Shown here piece by piece: positions 23,484 through 35,904 of a stretch of 64,000 bases of DNA. The stretch covers positions 816,742 through 880,741 of the forward strand of contig KV419406.1 in the NCBI GenBank assembly GCA_001630475.1, in the 5' to 3' direction. The translations under genes were made by a program, and so were the position numbers. A model generated the notes under the pieces. The model was not told the origin of the DNA. It saw only the letters and a list, made by a program, of their open reading frames with translations, and searched no databases. Positions within the stretch are counted from its first letter, which is position 1. Every line of letters starts with the position of its first letter. This stretch comes from Sistotremastrum niveocremeum HHB9708 (lineage: Eukaryota > Basidiomycota > Agaricomycetes > Sistotremastrales > Sistotremastraceae).

Positions 23484-24808
23484 ATGTCTACATCTCTCGA
23501 CTACTTGAAACAAACCGGGACCACCGTCGTCTCCGACTCTGGTGATTTCGAATGTACGTGATGATCCACGTCGCGATCTTCGTCTACGAAGAGTATACGA
23601 ATAAATCGCTGATCTATATGCTCATCCAGCCATCGATGTGTACAAGCCACAAGATGCGACCACCAACCCCTCACTGGTGAGTCATATCTGAAATTGTTGA
23701 GCTTGATAATCGTAATCGTAACTGAAATCCACCGATCAGATTCTGGCTGCCGCGAACAAGCCCGGATACGCTCGTTTGATCGATGTCGCAGTTGCTGAGG
23801 CTAAAAAGAAGGGAGGAAGTCTGGACGTGCAGACTGAGGCTGCTCTTGACCGTCTCGTGCGTGGTATCTTATTCTGATTGGCTGATCACGAATTGATTGT
23901 GTTCCGGATCTTCAGCTCGTCGAATTCGGTCGTGAAATTCTCCAGATTATCCCCGGACGTGTCTCAACTGAAGTTGATGCTCGTCTTTCCTTCGATAAGG
24001 AGGCTACCAAAGCTAAGGTGCGTCATCATGTGTCCCCGGCCTTTCATCACCTTCTAATTGCTCCGCTCAGGCTCATGAGCTGATTGCTCTCTACGACTCC
24101 GTCGGCATCAAAAAGGAGCGCGTCTTGATCAAGATCGCTTCCACCTGGGAAGGTATTCAAGCCGCTCGCGAACTCGAACGTGATCACGGTATCCACTGCA
24201 ACCTTACCCTCCTCTTCGGTTTCGGCCAAGCCGTCGCCTGCGCTGAGGCTGGTGTTACCCTCATCTCGCCTTTCGTCGGCCGTATCTTGGATTGGTACAA
24301 GAAGTCTACTGGAAAGAACTACGAGGGAGATGAAGACCCCGGTGTCATTTCCGTGAAGAAGATCTTCAACTACTACAAGCAACATGGTTACAAGACTATC
24401 GTCATGGGCGCTTCTTTCCGTAACGTACGTCATCTCTTCGGTTCATCCCCATACTTCGACTGCTCGTCTCTTGTCTTCTCCAATGTTGACCTAATGTGAT
24501 ACTGACATGTCCCTTCACAGACCGGTGAAATCAAAGCCCTCGCTGGTGTCGATTTCCTCACTATCGCCCCTGCTCTTCTCGAACAGCTCAAGAACTCCAC
24601 CGAGCCCGTTCCCAAGAAACTGGACGCCTCTGCCGCTGCCCAAGCTGACCCCATCCCCAAAGTGACCTTCATCGACGATGAACCCGCTTTCCGATGGGCC
24701 CTCCTCGAGGAGGCTATGGCCTTTGAGAAGCTCCACGAGGGTATTAGGAAATTCGCTGAGGATGGCGCTACCCTTAAGGAGTTGTTGAAGAAGAAGTTGA
24801 GCGCATAA
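23484..24808 (+). CDS. TAL1: Transaldolase
   Basis: Six exons (23484-23553, 23630-23676, 23740-23856, 23916-24017, 24071-24424, 24521-24808) give 325 residues, the normal length of the family. The enzyme transfers a dihydroxyacetone unit between sedoheptulose-7-phosphate and glyceraldehyde-3-phosphate in the cytosolic pentose-phosphate pathway. Motifs seen are VVSDSGDFE with D18 (equivalent to E. coli TalB Asp17), DATTNPSL with N36, and [12 protein letters not shown] with the Schiff-base lysine K133. Others are [27 protein letters not shown] and VMGASFRN. No residue is missing and all splice phases agree, so the gene looks functional. It stands alone, with gene-poor DNA on both sides. Confidence 0.97.
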
Positions 24809-27800
24809 GTGTGTTTGGGTGGGGGGTTAATTTTATCGTGAAGTCGTTTTGTGGGTTGGGAAGAAGTAAATTTGACTCAGAAAGGAAAGTATATCTGTAT
24901 CATCAACAATCCAAATTCTGGTATACGTGTCTATAGAATATGCAGTTTTCTTAGCAACTTATTTGAACATTTTGTTTCGACGCCGGCGATGGGTGAATTT
25001 TTATTCGCATTGAGCGGAATCGAATCGGGGATCGGAAGAGAGAGCGCTCGCTGAGTCGGCCGAAGAATTCGACGCTGCTTCTGCCGCACGTTCGCGAATC
25101 GCGACCATTATATTCCCATCGTTGTATATCGTTGGGCTGTTTTCTCCCCATCGAAAGGAGTAGAAAGGACCCATCACTACCCCCTATGCATTGCCAATAA
25201 CTAAACCGTCACCGACCATCATTCGCTGATTCATTCATATCCGACAGGCTGCGGCGACGACAGCGAAATTTCAAATTGGTCATGGAAAGACGTATCCAGT
25301 CCTTAGTCGCCCAAAAGCATGATGCGTTGCTCTGTTTGATAATCGTGAGAAAGCCTTTTTTTCAGCTTGCTTTCCCATTCCATCTAGACGCAAGTCTAGG
25401 CAGAACGAGATAATCTATTTCGGCGTGTATCACTAGAGTATCGGCTGCTGACCCCTTTTGGTGCGTTCTGGTGTCGTGTGATTCTTAAAATGACTTGACC
25501 GCGTTCTATGTAGAATCTATTCTTGGATTGATACGGTAAGAGGGCAAGTTTAATGCCTCCTCTGAATCCATCGACCACACAGGAAATGACTTGATAGCAA
25601 TCGCCCGCGCTTGAGATAAGGTAGCAGTGTCTTACCCAGCGTTTCCGAATGTTTGGCTATCCAGGTGTCGATGAGTGATATCATTCAACAGAAGTTCAGG
25701 GCATAGAAGAAGGATTGATCTGACTTACAAGCGGCGAACGTGAATTAAGGTCATCGTTTGGTTACCGTCCGACGCGTGGTCGGCCTTATTATGTCCGTGG
25801 ATGAACATATTTAGAGTGGGCCAACTCAGGGTACATGGCGTTGGTAGTCGTACGAGCCTTGGGAAATTAACGCTCTAACGCCTTGGTAGACCCATTTGGC
25901 TCTCCTCAAGTCAGATTTTCGCGTTTCAGTATGTCGCACCATCTCGCTCCTCCGCTGTGTTGCCTCTCTGGTCATCATCAGAAGGTTCCTTTGGCTCACG
26001 TTGTCGCTCTCAAACTCACGACTCTCTAATTAGGCTGCCGGGCGAAATCGATCGCGTACTTTTGCGAAATGTGTCCCACCAGGCGTGCATCCTGATAATG
26101 TGAGAATTGCCGAGTGTTCAGATGTGCTCGCTTACGACACGTCTCGTATCACCAGACCAGGGACGTGCTTGTGCAGAAGAGTCACTTCGAGGCTCAGGTC
26201 TATGCCGCTTTTTTCTCCCAGCATTACATGTAATTGAGGCTGGTCGCTCATTTGCAGCTAACACAACTTTGGATCTCCTCTTGTGACTTCTCGGGTACTC
26301 TATTTGTGACAAGCTGATTGCCTTTCATGTCGTCTCCGAGGGGTTTCCGACTTCGAGGCTTCGTTTGCGTGAATACCGACACCCTTTCACGATTAAGAAC
26401 TACCTTTTCTCAGGCGCAGGAATGCGTTTTCAAAACTGCAGTTGAGGGTCCAGTTGCCAAATTGACATTCGCGTTTATATATAGGAGACTGGTAAAGATT
26501 CCTTGTCGTCATCGTTCCCCACAACTTTGCTATTGAGCATCCACTATCTTTACTCCTCGGTTCGACGGTTCGTCATCATGTTAAGGACTTCTGAAAGGTG
26601 GATTTATCTGACTGCCGTGTACCAGAATAATGGCCAAATCATGCTCCCCTCTCGCAACGAGCGTTCTGCCTGTACCCATCATGCGACCGTTCACACCAGC
26701 TACTACTCAGCCTCCCCACTCGTCTACCGACCCAAAAATATTCAAAACATCCTCGGCTTGTGCGACACCGCAAACAGCCATGTCTTTAGTGACTCAGGCT
26801 ATAGCTCCTGCGCCTTCCAGTGTGCGCCGTCTTCAATGAGAGGGTCGGTAAGGTAAGCAAAAGAGGTCCTTTCGACCGTCTTCCGGAGCTACTGATCATC
26901 CTGTAAAGATTCTCGGGGCGCGCTTGAGACCCCCCAAAGAACTCTCATCCTTGCTATCTAATTTAAAGATGCAAGCGAACACAGAGGTGTCTTTCTTGAT
27001 ACGTCCTCTTGAAGACATGTTTCGACGCCTGTATTTTACCTATGCCGTAATTCTCACTCTCGTGTTCTTTCACCCACTCTTCTTCGGTCGAATCCTCGGG
27101 TGAATCCGTCGATCGCGTTCAGCTCGCATCAAGACACAGCTTTCCTGATGATGATGACCTCATTGGGAGCTTCAATTCGGTCGGTATTTGGAAGAGAGGT
27201 TTCCATCTCACGTCCGACTCGTCCCGACTATTGTGTGTTCTCGAATATATTGAACAGATCGACAAGTTCTCATATAAATCGATGCCTTTGAACGAGATTG
27301 TTCATCACCACGATACACTTCGAGCTCTGTCATTTTACCGCGAAGCACATCAAGGAAGTTGAGGCTGGAAATTCATATACTTTGAAAGTTGAAATTGTTC
27401 CCATCATCGTTTACTGTGGATGGTCTGTAGATCACTGGATACGCTCAGGCCGCGATGTGCACAAGGGTATGACTTCGCCCGGAGATATCACCTTGTTTGT
27501 GTCCTGAACTGTGATTGTTGGTCCGACGACTAGATCAAACTAGGACGCTGGCTAAGCAAATGAAGCACAAAGGCACGGAGTCGGATGTGGTTCTCATTTG
27601 CTTGGCTGTTTCTCATCCTCTCAAATTCATTGGCCGATAGTGACCTGTATGTCCCTCGTGCTTGTTTCAGTTTTATGAGAGAGAACACATTTCGAGGATT
27701 CCCACGCATTTTCGCCGTCGAATCTCACGAGTAGATACCCCAGTCGTGGACAGATAGACGATGATCGTTCAAACTTTCATACGGTAGATCTTCACTTCCG

Positions 27801-28395
27801 AGCGACCCTGCAAGACCCTGGATAGAATACTGCCGTTGAGCACCACACTGCTGTCCTACACTGTTTCTCATTCACTGAAAGACGGGGGTAGCAACTGACC
27901 CAGTGATTCTAAAAAATGTCGCGTTCCATCCGGATTGTGTATTCAATAAGAATCCGTGCCAGTGTTTCAGAGACGTCAGCATGAAGGTCTTCATTTCATC
28001 CCCTGATTTCGAGATCTCAAACGTGGGTTCCAGGCTTCGACCCAGGCTCGTGGAGATAGTAAATGATTAAACGTTTCAAATTCAATTTTCAGGGGCCGAG
28101 TGCAACAATCGTGGACCTCCTATCGAAGTTCAGGGCAGATACCCACAATACTCACACATCATGCGGTGTCTCTATTGATAAATGTTGACGAGACTGTTCG
28201 TCCAGCAAGCCGGGGAGCCGAATCTGCTGTCAACATTGCATGATTCGATTTGTGAAGACGAGATGGTCACTTATCACCGGTCTTGGGGATGTCCTCCAGG
28301 CTGTAGGATCAAGAGCCCGTCACATTAAGAGTATATGCTATGGTATGGATACAGTGGAGAGTCGTCAGTGGGCGCGGGCAGGTTTTCCCCACACT
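24809..28395. other. Gene-poor region (3.6 kb)
   Basis: Only short unsupported ORFs on both strands. Nothing resembling a repeat end, RNA gene or protein domain is visible to me. Confidence 0.45.
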
Positions 28396-28891
28396 TCACA
28401 TAGGAGTGTCAATAAACGAGCCAAAGTTCTGATCGTCGGAGTCCGCGTCCGATTGTTCGCTCCGGTCATCATGAAGCCGAGAATCCTGACGCCGAGCTTC
28501 TTGATTGCTCACAACGTGATGACGAGGAACCCATCTCCGGTCACCAGATTGTGGAATTTGTGGGGAGAAACGATGACCTCCGGCTCTTTCCATGTCGAAT
28601 GAGACTGTAAGACGAGACCTATACCGCGAGATCTCACTGTCGGGGTCTGCCGGTTCGACAGGTTCGACCATGGATCTGAGTCTGGATACGACGTGCGTGA
28701 CGGTGTAGTACATGGATCGGAGACGGAGAGAAAGGAATATTAAGCCAATACAGGCTAGTGGGTATATGATAAGTGCTATCCGCGGATCAGTTAATAAGTC
28801 AGGAATAGATGTTTCAATAAGGGAACTCACAGGTTGAGAAGCCGGATGATGAACGGGACTGTGGAAGGGGAGACGGGATTACGGGAGACAT
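28396..28891 (-). CDS. Small single-TM protein, paralogue of 30.8-kb gene
   Basis: Exon 1 (28831-28891) encodes MSPVIPSPLPQSRSSSGFST plus one base. A 55-bp phase-1 GTGAGT...GATAG intron follows, then exon 2 (28396-28775), giving 146 residues. The splice creates Ser, followed immediately by the TM helix LIIYPLACIGLIFLSLRLRS, then YYTVTHVVSRLRS and a long Arg/Asp-rich hydrophilic tail. The gene at 30.8 kb has the same Met-Ser-x-Val start, the same intron position and phase, and the same YPLA..G......RL.Y.....V..R pattern. The short N-terminus before the helix and the basic residues after it suggest an N-out, C-in single-pass protein. Function unknown. Confidence 0.6.
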
Positions 28892-30000
28892 GGCTCTGCG
28901 TGAGGTGAGAACCTATGATATGTGCTCGTTATGACGGACGCCAACTCCGTCTTCAACAACGAGGAAACGAGGGGAAACGAAGAGGGTGCCAATTTCACAA
29001 AGATAGGAAGGGGTGAAACGGATGAAATGGATATGGACGGCACGAGTGGCGAGCTCGGATGGCTAAATTGCACGTGCTCAGCAGGTGGCGGGCGATCTTG
29101 GTTGGAGGACATGCGACGATCGCCGTCAGAGGTTTTGAGCCTTTAGTTGCCGGAGTACCTGCTTTCATGCCGAGTGACGTCACAGTTCAGCCGATTTCTG
29201 ACGCATCATTGCCGAGGACAGCCACTTTGGGCTATCGCAAGACTTGCAGTGCGGTGACTGTGCGCGAGGTACGAGTGGTATAGCGACACATGTAGATGTT
29301 GCCTTGGCGGACTACGGAGCTCTGGATGAAGCGAGATGTAAGCCTCCGTTGACAGCGGAACGTCATTCTCGGCGTGAAAGTCGCAACCTGTCCGAGTCGC
29401 AGGACGTGTTGGAGAACGCGGTCTGGACCTGAGTGGACGCATCGCACTCCGAGATGACACTGAGTGGAGCATAGAAGTCGAACGGAACCTGCGACGCGTG
29501 CCTTTTGGATGGAGTTCCGAAAATCTAGACCTCTTCATGATGGCACCAAAGACACCATTGGCACCCAATACACCGGCAGTCGAGAATCGAGACATACAAA
29601 GGGACTTCTGAGGGGCATGGCGTCGATAGCGGCTTCATGTTGCGTTTCGCACCGACAGTTACCGACACGTCCCGTAACGAATGACTTTGAGAGATTACAA
29701 GACCGCTGACCATAAACGCGTTATCCAGCAAACCTATAAATGGAAGTGACAGGGAAAGGCATGAAAGACGACGAAGGTCCGCGGAGGGTGTGCCGAACAA
29801 CAGAACAACAGGAGCATGAAGGCCGGAGAATCGAGTTGTACGGCTTTCACAACACATCGCCGGCAGTTTCAATATACTTCCACGATATATAGAATAGCTC
29901 AAGAGGAAATAGTTGACAGTGCTAAGCGCGAACCGCAATTGTATTGAAGCCCAACTCATCCAGCTTATTTGTATCTAAAAACGCAAAATGATCAAAAATA

Positions 30001-30072
30001 TAGCATCAGGTAGTTTCGATCCACCGACCTCAGGGTTATGAGCCCTGCGCGCTTCCACTGCGCCATGATGCT
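30001..30072 (-). tRNA. Initiator tRNA-Met (anticodon CAT)
   Basis: Minus-strand cloverleaf of 72 nt: acceptor stem AGCATCA/TGATGCT with an A-U first pair, D arm TGGCGCAGTGGAAGCGCGC, anticodon loop CTCATAA, and T arm GGTGGATCGAAACTACC. The T loop ATCGAAA (in place of TTCGA) and the A1-U72 pair are hallmarks of eukaryotic initiator tRNA, which separates it from elongator Met. Confidence 0.93.
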
Positions 30073-30791
30073 CATGGAAGACTAACGTCTTAGCTTCGAA
30101 TCTGGTGAGTCATGTTCCGGAGAAGGAAATTTTCTTCGAGGCTCGCGTTGACGTATTTTGCCGCCAGGTTTGAGTTCTTGCGTTCGGCTCGATATTCTTG
30201 GGGATAACGGGGTGTTGGAGGGAGTATTTCATGCTTTTACTATTTAGAGATGGGAAGTGGTCCGTTCGCCTTGAATTTTCGTGATTTCAGTCGGAAGCAA
30301 AAGATGCGGTCGAGTCATGGTTGAGTTCGAAAGAGTTTGAACTCCGACGGAATAGGTCTGGGCCCACCGGCCCGTGGATAATCTGAGCTCCGACTTGCCT
30401 GCTCCCGCCGTCGCCGTCACGCTCGTCGTTGGGAAGAAGAAACTGTCCTGATAGTACTTGTTGTTCCCATCCGTCTAGAGGAGAAGCTGATCCCCTCTTA
30501 TCGGATGCTAAGTAGATTCTGCGTGCGCGATCTCTCGCTTTCTGGACATTTCTTTGTTTACAGCCCCTTTTGCACTGTCGTCATTTTTTGATTCGATTTG
30601 GCACCCTTTCGATTGATATTGACAGGACTTATAAGGCTGAAATGCATTCGACGTATTTGACACAGGACAAAATTCCCTTTCCTAGACCTTCTCCTCGATA
30701 CCCGTGATAACGAAACTAATAATAAGAAAATATGAGACGATGAATTTTGGTAAATAGTGGATGTCATGATCAGCTCCGCGGGAAGGTAGAA

Positions 30792-31351
30792 TCATGGCGT
30801 CGAAGGAGAATCGGGGTCGGTAGCGATTTGACCATCGTCTGCAGTACTGATATAACTCATCGTATCCCAAGGACCTTCTTCGAGATCGTCTTCGAGATGG
30901 CGTAGAATGAATCCGGTGGGAGATTGGATGGGTTCGATGAGACGAGGCGGCCTGAACGATTTTTCGGTTGGCTCTCCCTGCTGGATTCGATCGAGTGTGT
31001 TTCGTCGTCGGTTCCGATCTCGCGTCCTTGTCGACCGCTCTAATCCGGTTTTGATAGACAGTCGAGGTCTCCGAGAATTCGAGGATGGACGAGAAGATGA
31101 ACGATCCTGGGAGATGGCGGATTTTTTGAAACGTTGGAAGACGCGAGAAAGAGTGAGGTAGGATAAGCGAATGTAATACGCGATATGCAAGGCTCCGACG
31201 ACCGCGAGAGGGTAAACGACCGTAGCTAAGTCCACGAAAACGCGTCAGCGACAGTCATTGAGCTAACCGACGCGTTTGACGACTCACAGGTTCCCGGAAG
31301 AGACGGAGGTGTATTTGAGGATTGGGACTGGGACAACGCCACCGTCGACAT
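30792..31351 (-). CDS. Small single-TM protein, paralogue of 28.4-kb gene
   Basis: Exon 1 (31288-31351) encodes MSTVALSQSQSSNTPPSLPG plus Thr and one base. A 62-bp phase-1 GTGAGT...CTTAG intron leads to exon 2 (30792-31225), giving 165 residues. The TM helix starts two residues after the splice (VVYPLAVVGALHIAYYIRLS) and is followed by LSRVFQRFKK and an Arg/Ser-rich then acidic tail (HLEDDLEEGPWD). I chose the ATG at 31351 because it aligns with the start of the 28.4-kb paralogue. The frame is open to an upstream ATG at 31453, which would add 34 residues. Family and function are not recognised. Confidence 0.6.
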
Positions 31352-32216
31352 CGGACACGAGCAAGACGTCTCGGCATCATATTCGTAGTGAAAAGAGGGC
31401 ATCGGGGCTTGGTTTAAAGGCCCTTGGACCGCGACAATCGGGAGGGGGTTCATATAAAGGAGCGCGGAGCAGACCAGATCTGTTATCTCGGACGACCGGG
31501 CTTTATGTCTGTATTATATGGGGTACTTGCTGTCTTATGGTCTGTCGTTTGTTGGCGCTTTCGTTGGGGAAGAATTGCGGCCTTTCTGTGTCGAAAAAAG
31601 GGCGTGCGAAAGGAGATTCCGTCGAGGCGCCGTGGAGCTTATGGTCGGATTTAGGGGCGAAGGGGGACACTCTGGGACCCATTTACTGTCCTACGCGAAC
31701 CACAAAGTGTTGAAAGTATGTTTGGTCGATGCCTTACATTGCGAACGACGGAGGAACAAAATATCAGAGAGATAAAGACTGAAATTCAAGTTCAGTACGA
31801 CAAATTGACATCACGTCCATTTGCGGATCTGATCGAGAAGCTACAAAGGTTACCTTCTAATTAGAATTTGTTTCCGAAGCACTCCGATTTCAGGTGGAGT
31901 TGGCCGATTTCGGAAATTAAAACCAGAATCTTTGGCCTGCCGGCGACTTGAATGTTCACCGTTCGGAGCCACTCGAGCTGGCAGGAGAATCTGGTGATAT
32001 GGGAATCCGTCCAATTCCCAATATTTTTCGAGCCTTTCGCGTTCGGAGATAAAGCTGGAGTAAATGGGCCGAAAAATCGTATGATTTATTACATATAGCG
32101 GGCCTTCGATCATGACAAGCGTAATGGAACCATACGCTTTGCACCGTTGACGCGTGACCAGAAAAGATACTAAATATGGTTAGCTCCTGTCGTTTTTGGC
32201 GCGGCGGCTTTATCAT

Positions 32217-32598
32217 TCATTCCAGCAGTCCGAGAAGCCCCTCAGCGTCTGGATTCGAAGTTCGTAAAAAGGAAATGATCGTCAGATTTGAGATGGAACC
32301 CGTTGACTTCCTCTTAATCTTGCGCTCAGATCCGTGGTCTTGAAAGAGATCTGGTGGCGCGATCTGGCGAACGTTCTTAAGGAGCTCAGATGTTCTTGAA
32401 CTTCTGGTTCGAATTCCGAAACTGGGGTAGTAGGGACTATAGAGTCTGAGTGGATGACGTAGTATAACGGAGTATCGTTTGCACTTACAATGTAAAAGGC
32501 GGGCCATGCGGCGGGATCTTGTTTATCTGGGGGAATATCCTGCGCCGCCGTCGCCGTTGCTTCCTAAGAAGAAAGAAAATATATGAGCGCCGCAGCAT
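32217..32598 (-). CDS. Possible small basic protein, hypothetical
   Basis: Two putative exons (32489-32598 and 32421-32217) joined across a 67-bp GTAAGT...CCCAG intron in matching phase give 104 residues. The start is MLRRSYIFFLLRKQRRRRRR, a short hydrophobic patch followed by a poly-Arg run. The C-terminal half (TSELLKNVRQIAPPDLFQDH) is ordinary in composition. An alternative reading makes the poly-Arg stretch part of an intron-exon boundary of a different gene. No family is recognised, so this is a weak call. Confidence 0.25.
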
Positions 32599-33217
32599 TT
32601 GTTATCAATTTATTGCCGAAGGAAAATCAAGAACTTGGGAGTAAATATTCGAATCCATAGCGCGGCGGAGATACGGTGGCAATGATCTGGATGTGTGGTC
32701 AGAAAAGAGAGAGCAGGCACGATGACTAGGGACAAGGAACGCAACGCACTGGTATCAACAACCATAATGTCGATGGTACTTCCATAAGAACCCAAATATA
32801 TTAGGAAGTGAGAGACTGAGCGACTCCTTCCCGTGTTCGGCAGCCCTTCGGCTCCGAACCAACTTGGATATACCTGGACGCACTTGCTCCCGTTCATACG
32901 CAAAGAAGGTTATGATTGACAGTGATATATGACGCGCCTTTATGTATTTTACTGTCCAATACTATGTATTAGAGCCCTTCTTCTCTTGACATGGAATGTC
33001 CGGAGAGGTGTTTTCCAGACATTGAAGGAGCGGAGAAGGTTATTCGGTAATTTCCGCGAGCGCTAAATTGCATTGTCTGTCACGTTGTAGACGCCGCCAA
33101 GGCTGGCTTCCATTCTCGACCTGTGTCGCAACTTGTTCAGTCATTTGTAGGTGTCGGTCATTGGCTTTGAGGGTTGCTTTACCACATGCTTATTCATGGC
33201 GTCTGCCTTTATTAGGG

Positions 33218-34649
33218 ATGGATCCCGACGGCCCGAGGTTCACTATGGCTGATCGTGGCTTCCCGCAAGAGATTTGTCGTCGCATCGTCGTGAGTACCTT
33301 TGATATGCCTATATTGCTCGACGCTGAAGCAGAGTTATCGATTATAGGACTATATATCCGGTCACGATCTAGTTGCACTGTCTGTCGTATCACTCTCCTT
33401 CCAGCGAGAAGCTGAACGAAGGCTCTATCATATCATCCACATCACGAATGCGGCGCAGATCAAACGCATGTCTCGCTTGTTTTTGGAGACGCCTCGAGTC
33501 TCGAAGCTTGTGAGGAACCTTTATGTGTATCCGCCCAGTTCGGGAGGGAGAGGGACTGATGGGAGAGATTGGGATTGGGAGGTGTTGAGGAGGGCGTTGA
33601 GTGAGTTGAGCGCTTTGGAGGTGTTGTTCGTCAGCGGTGCTGGGGGGCATACGGAAATCCTCATTCCTCTTCCTCTGGAATCGGCGTCAACATCCTCGAA
33701 TTCCACCGCGAATGCTTCGACCGTTGCGCGAGCCTCGACGCCATCAAATAATATGGAGACGGAACCTACGCCTTCTTCGCCGTCTTCGCCTACAATGCTT
33801 TCTGTCACTCCCATCCATCCTTTCCGGTTGAAGGAACTGTCTTTGCGCACGACGTGGGACCCGGATGTCGCAAGCTTCCTCGAGACGCAAGATCAGCTCG
33901 TATCCTTCGTCTTCACCCCGATGATAATGGATTCCTCCGAATGGGACACGAACATTCTTACCACTACTACCATCTCCCACATCCGACTGGACTTATCGTC
34001 AGTCGCATTGCCGCGCTTGAAGACAATCGACGTTCCTTTGAACCTTGCTTGTGCTCTGGCTCCGGGAAGGCCGATCAAGGTTATCAAGGCGACTTTTCCG
34101 CATTTCGCGCAGTTCAATCAGTCAACTGTTTTGAATACGCATGGAGCGCATGCGGAGGATAGACTGTATGAGGGGTTGGGGAGGCTCTTTGAGGCGTTCG
34201 GGAAGTCGACGGGGCCGGTGGAGGAGTTGCATATTGGTGAGAATGTGCATATTACTGAGAGGATATCGGTCCGGGTCATGGAACTGAGTGCGAGACATTT
34301 GCCGTCGTTGGCGTTCCTTTCGAAACTCGCGCTTCCGCGAAACGATGTGAGTGCTATCGTTGATATAGGACCAATCATATACTCATTCCGATGCTAGCGA
34401 TACCTGTTGTTGAACCCTTTGCAGAAGATGTACAGCTTGACTTCGATCGCGGTTTCTATTGCGCATTTCCATCCGCCTGCGATGACGATGATTCAAGCCC
34501 TCATTTTTGAGATGGCATATTACTCGGATACCCTCACCGAGATTATCCTGTATAGTCCTTGGGATGTGACGCGGTGGAATAAGTACAGGAGTCCAACTCC
34601 GGGAGATGCGGACGAGTGGATAGTGGGTCCGAGCGAGCCTCATTACTGA
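33218..34649 (+). CDS. F-box-like protein, hypothetical
   Basis: Three exons (33218-33289, 33348-34346, 34398-34649) give 440 residues. The N-terminus FPQEICRRIVDYISGHDLVA continues LSVVSLSFQREAERRLYHII, the typical spacing of an F-box in fungal F-box/leucine-rich proteins (Leu/Pro-x-E-I...I...L...S.V.....A...LY). The rest has leucine-rich stretches (LSELSALEVLFVSGAGG, MELSARHLPSLAFLSKLALP) separated by a Ser/Thr/Ala-rich linker. F-box proteins recruit substrates to SCF ubiquitin ligases, and these variable families are very numerous in Agaricomycetes. An alternative acceptor 27 bp downstream in exon 3 (CAG at 34425) would also keep the frame. Confidence 0.65.
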
Positions 34650-34948
34650 ACCTCCTGTAAATGACATGTAATCACTTGTATTGATACCTTGCTGACCGTC
34701 GAATAGATCGCATTGCAGATAAATTGCTACAATATTCGATGTTCCGCAACTTCTCCTCTGTTCCGTGAAGGCCGAGACGCATTCCGGGCTCCGATGCGTC
34801 ATGAGAATCACGTGCGATCGGCTGCGATGCTCCCGCTCCTCCATCGGGTGACGTCATGACCCGCAAAGTGTGCCTCCCGTTCGCCATTTCTCGCGTCATT
34901 GTTGTACGCTCCATGACGCTGAACGTGTCATGACGCGTTGATACGTTT

Positions 34949-34988
34949 GGAACGTTCCAGTTTTTCTAGGGGAGGCGCAGTATATAAA
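34949..34988 (+). promoter_or_regulatory. Stress-type promoter: HSE-like palindrome, STRE and TATA box
   Basis: GGAACGTTCC (34949-34958) fits the nGAAnnTTCn heat-shock-factor pattern, AGGGG (34968-34972) is the fungal stress-response element core, and TATATAAA (34981-34988) is a TATA box 81 bp upstream of the ATG of the CsbD/Hmp1-like gene. That these sites are used is inferred from position and order. Confidence 0.55.
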
Positions 34989-35068
34989 CCCGCCCACCGA
35001 CGCTGGATTCTATCATCAAAACAAACAACCCACTTCTCTCTCACAAACTCCACATCAATCAAATCATA

Positions 35069-35543
35069 ATGTCTTCCACCAACGAGCCCACCAAGACTTC
35101 CGGTCAATACCACGTATGTGTATCTTCGTCGTCTTGAGATGACTCTCTTACTGATTGCGATGGTCTGCAGAGCCTTAAGGGAACCGTCGTCGAGGCCATC
35201 GGCAACGCGACTGGTGCTTCCGACTGGTCAAACAGCGGAAAGAAAGAGCACGCTGAGGGTGAAGCCGAGTACAACGGTACGTTTGGGATCTTATCTTATC
35301 GATGATCGTTCGGAGTCTGATCGATTTTTTACAGCCGCTCAGGCTAAGGGGTACGCCGAGGGTACTATCGATCGTGTAGAGGGCAAGAAGGACTCCATTG
35401 TCGGCGCCGTCACTGGCGACAAGTCTCAACAAGTTTCTGGTACGTTTTGCTTAATTGGCTGTTATACTATATGACGCTCATTATCATCGATAGGCAATGC
35501 TCAGCATGATGCCGGAAAGGCCAACCAGGACATCAACTCCTAA
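35069..35543 (+). CDS. CsbD-like / mismatched base pair and cruciform DNA recognition protein (Hmp1-like)
   Basis: Four exons (35069-35113, 35171-35276, 35335-35439, 35494-35543) give 101 residues. The sequence ([65 protein letters not shown]) matches the small basidiomycete Hmp1-type proteins, first described in Ustilago as binding mismatched and four-way-junction DNA. It also matches the CsbD-like stress family with its repeated GK..E..G motifs. The protein is hydrophilic, alpha-helical and lacks a signal peptide. The promoter carries HSE- and STRE-like sites and a clear TATA box, consistent with strong stress-induced expression. The DNA-junction role is family knowledge only. Confidence 0.9.
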
Positions 35544-35904
35544 ATTCGTTGCTCGTCGTCTTGCATCATAATCGGAATCCTCCCTGTATACCACCACTTT
35601 ATACCATGTAGCCTTGTGTCGTACCCATCCTACCTCATACCGCTCGAATAATAAACATCAATATGTATCATTGCATCATTTCCTGCTTCGGCAGTTCGGA
35701 TTCAAGACCATGATTATTTTGAATGAGAAGTACCCATCGCAATGAATTGTATTTCGAATTTTCATTGTCAATATGTAGAGTAGACGGCGTTATCTTGCTC
35801 GTACTTTCAGCAAAATCAAAGTCGCAACATGATTAGTGACTCTTCAACTAAAGCAATCTTCTATCCGAATGCGATTGAAAGCCTATGCATTAAGGACAAG
35901 CGAA

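Noticed and set aside
29525-29959. 144-aa minus-strand ORF near the small TM genes, and the 129-aa ORF at 29206-29595
   Set aside because: They do not show the short first exon or the YPLA-type helix of the family and have no recognisable motif.
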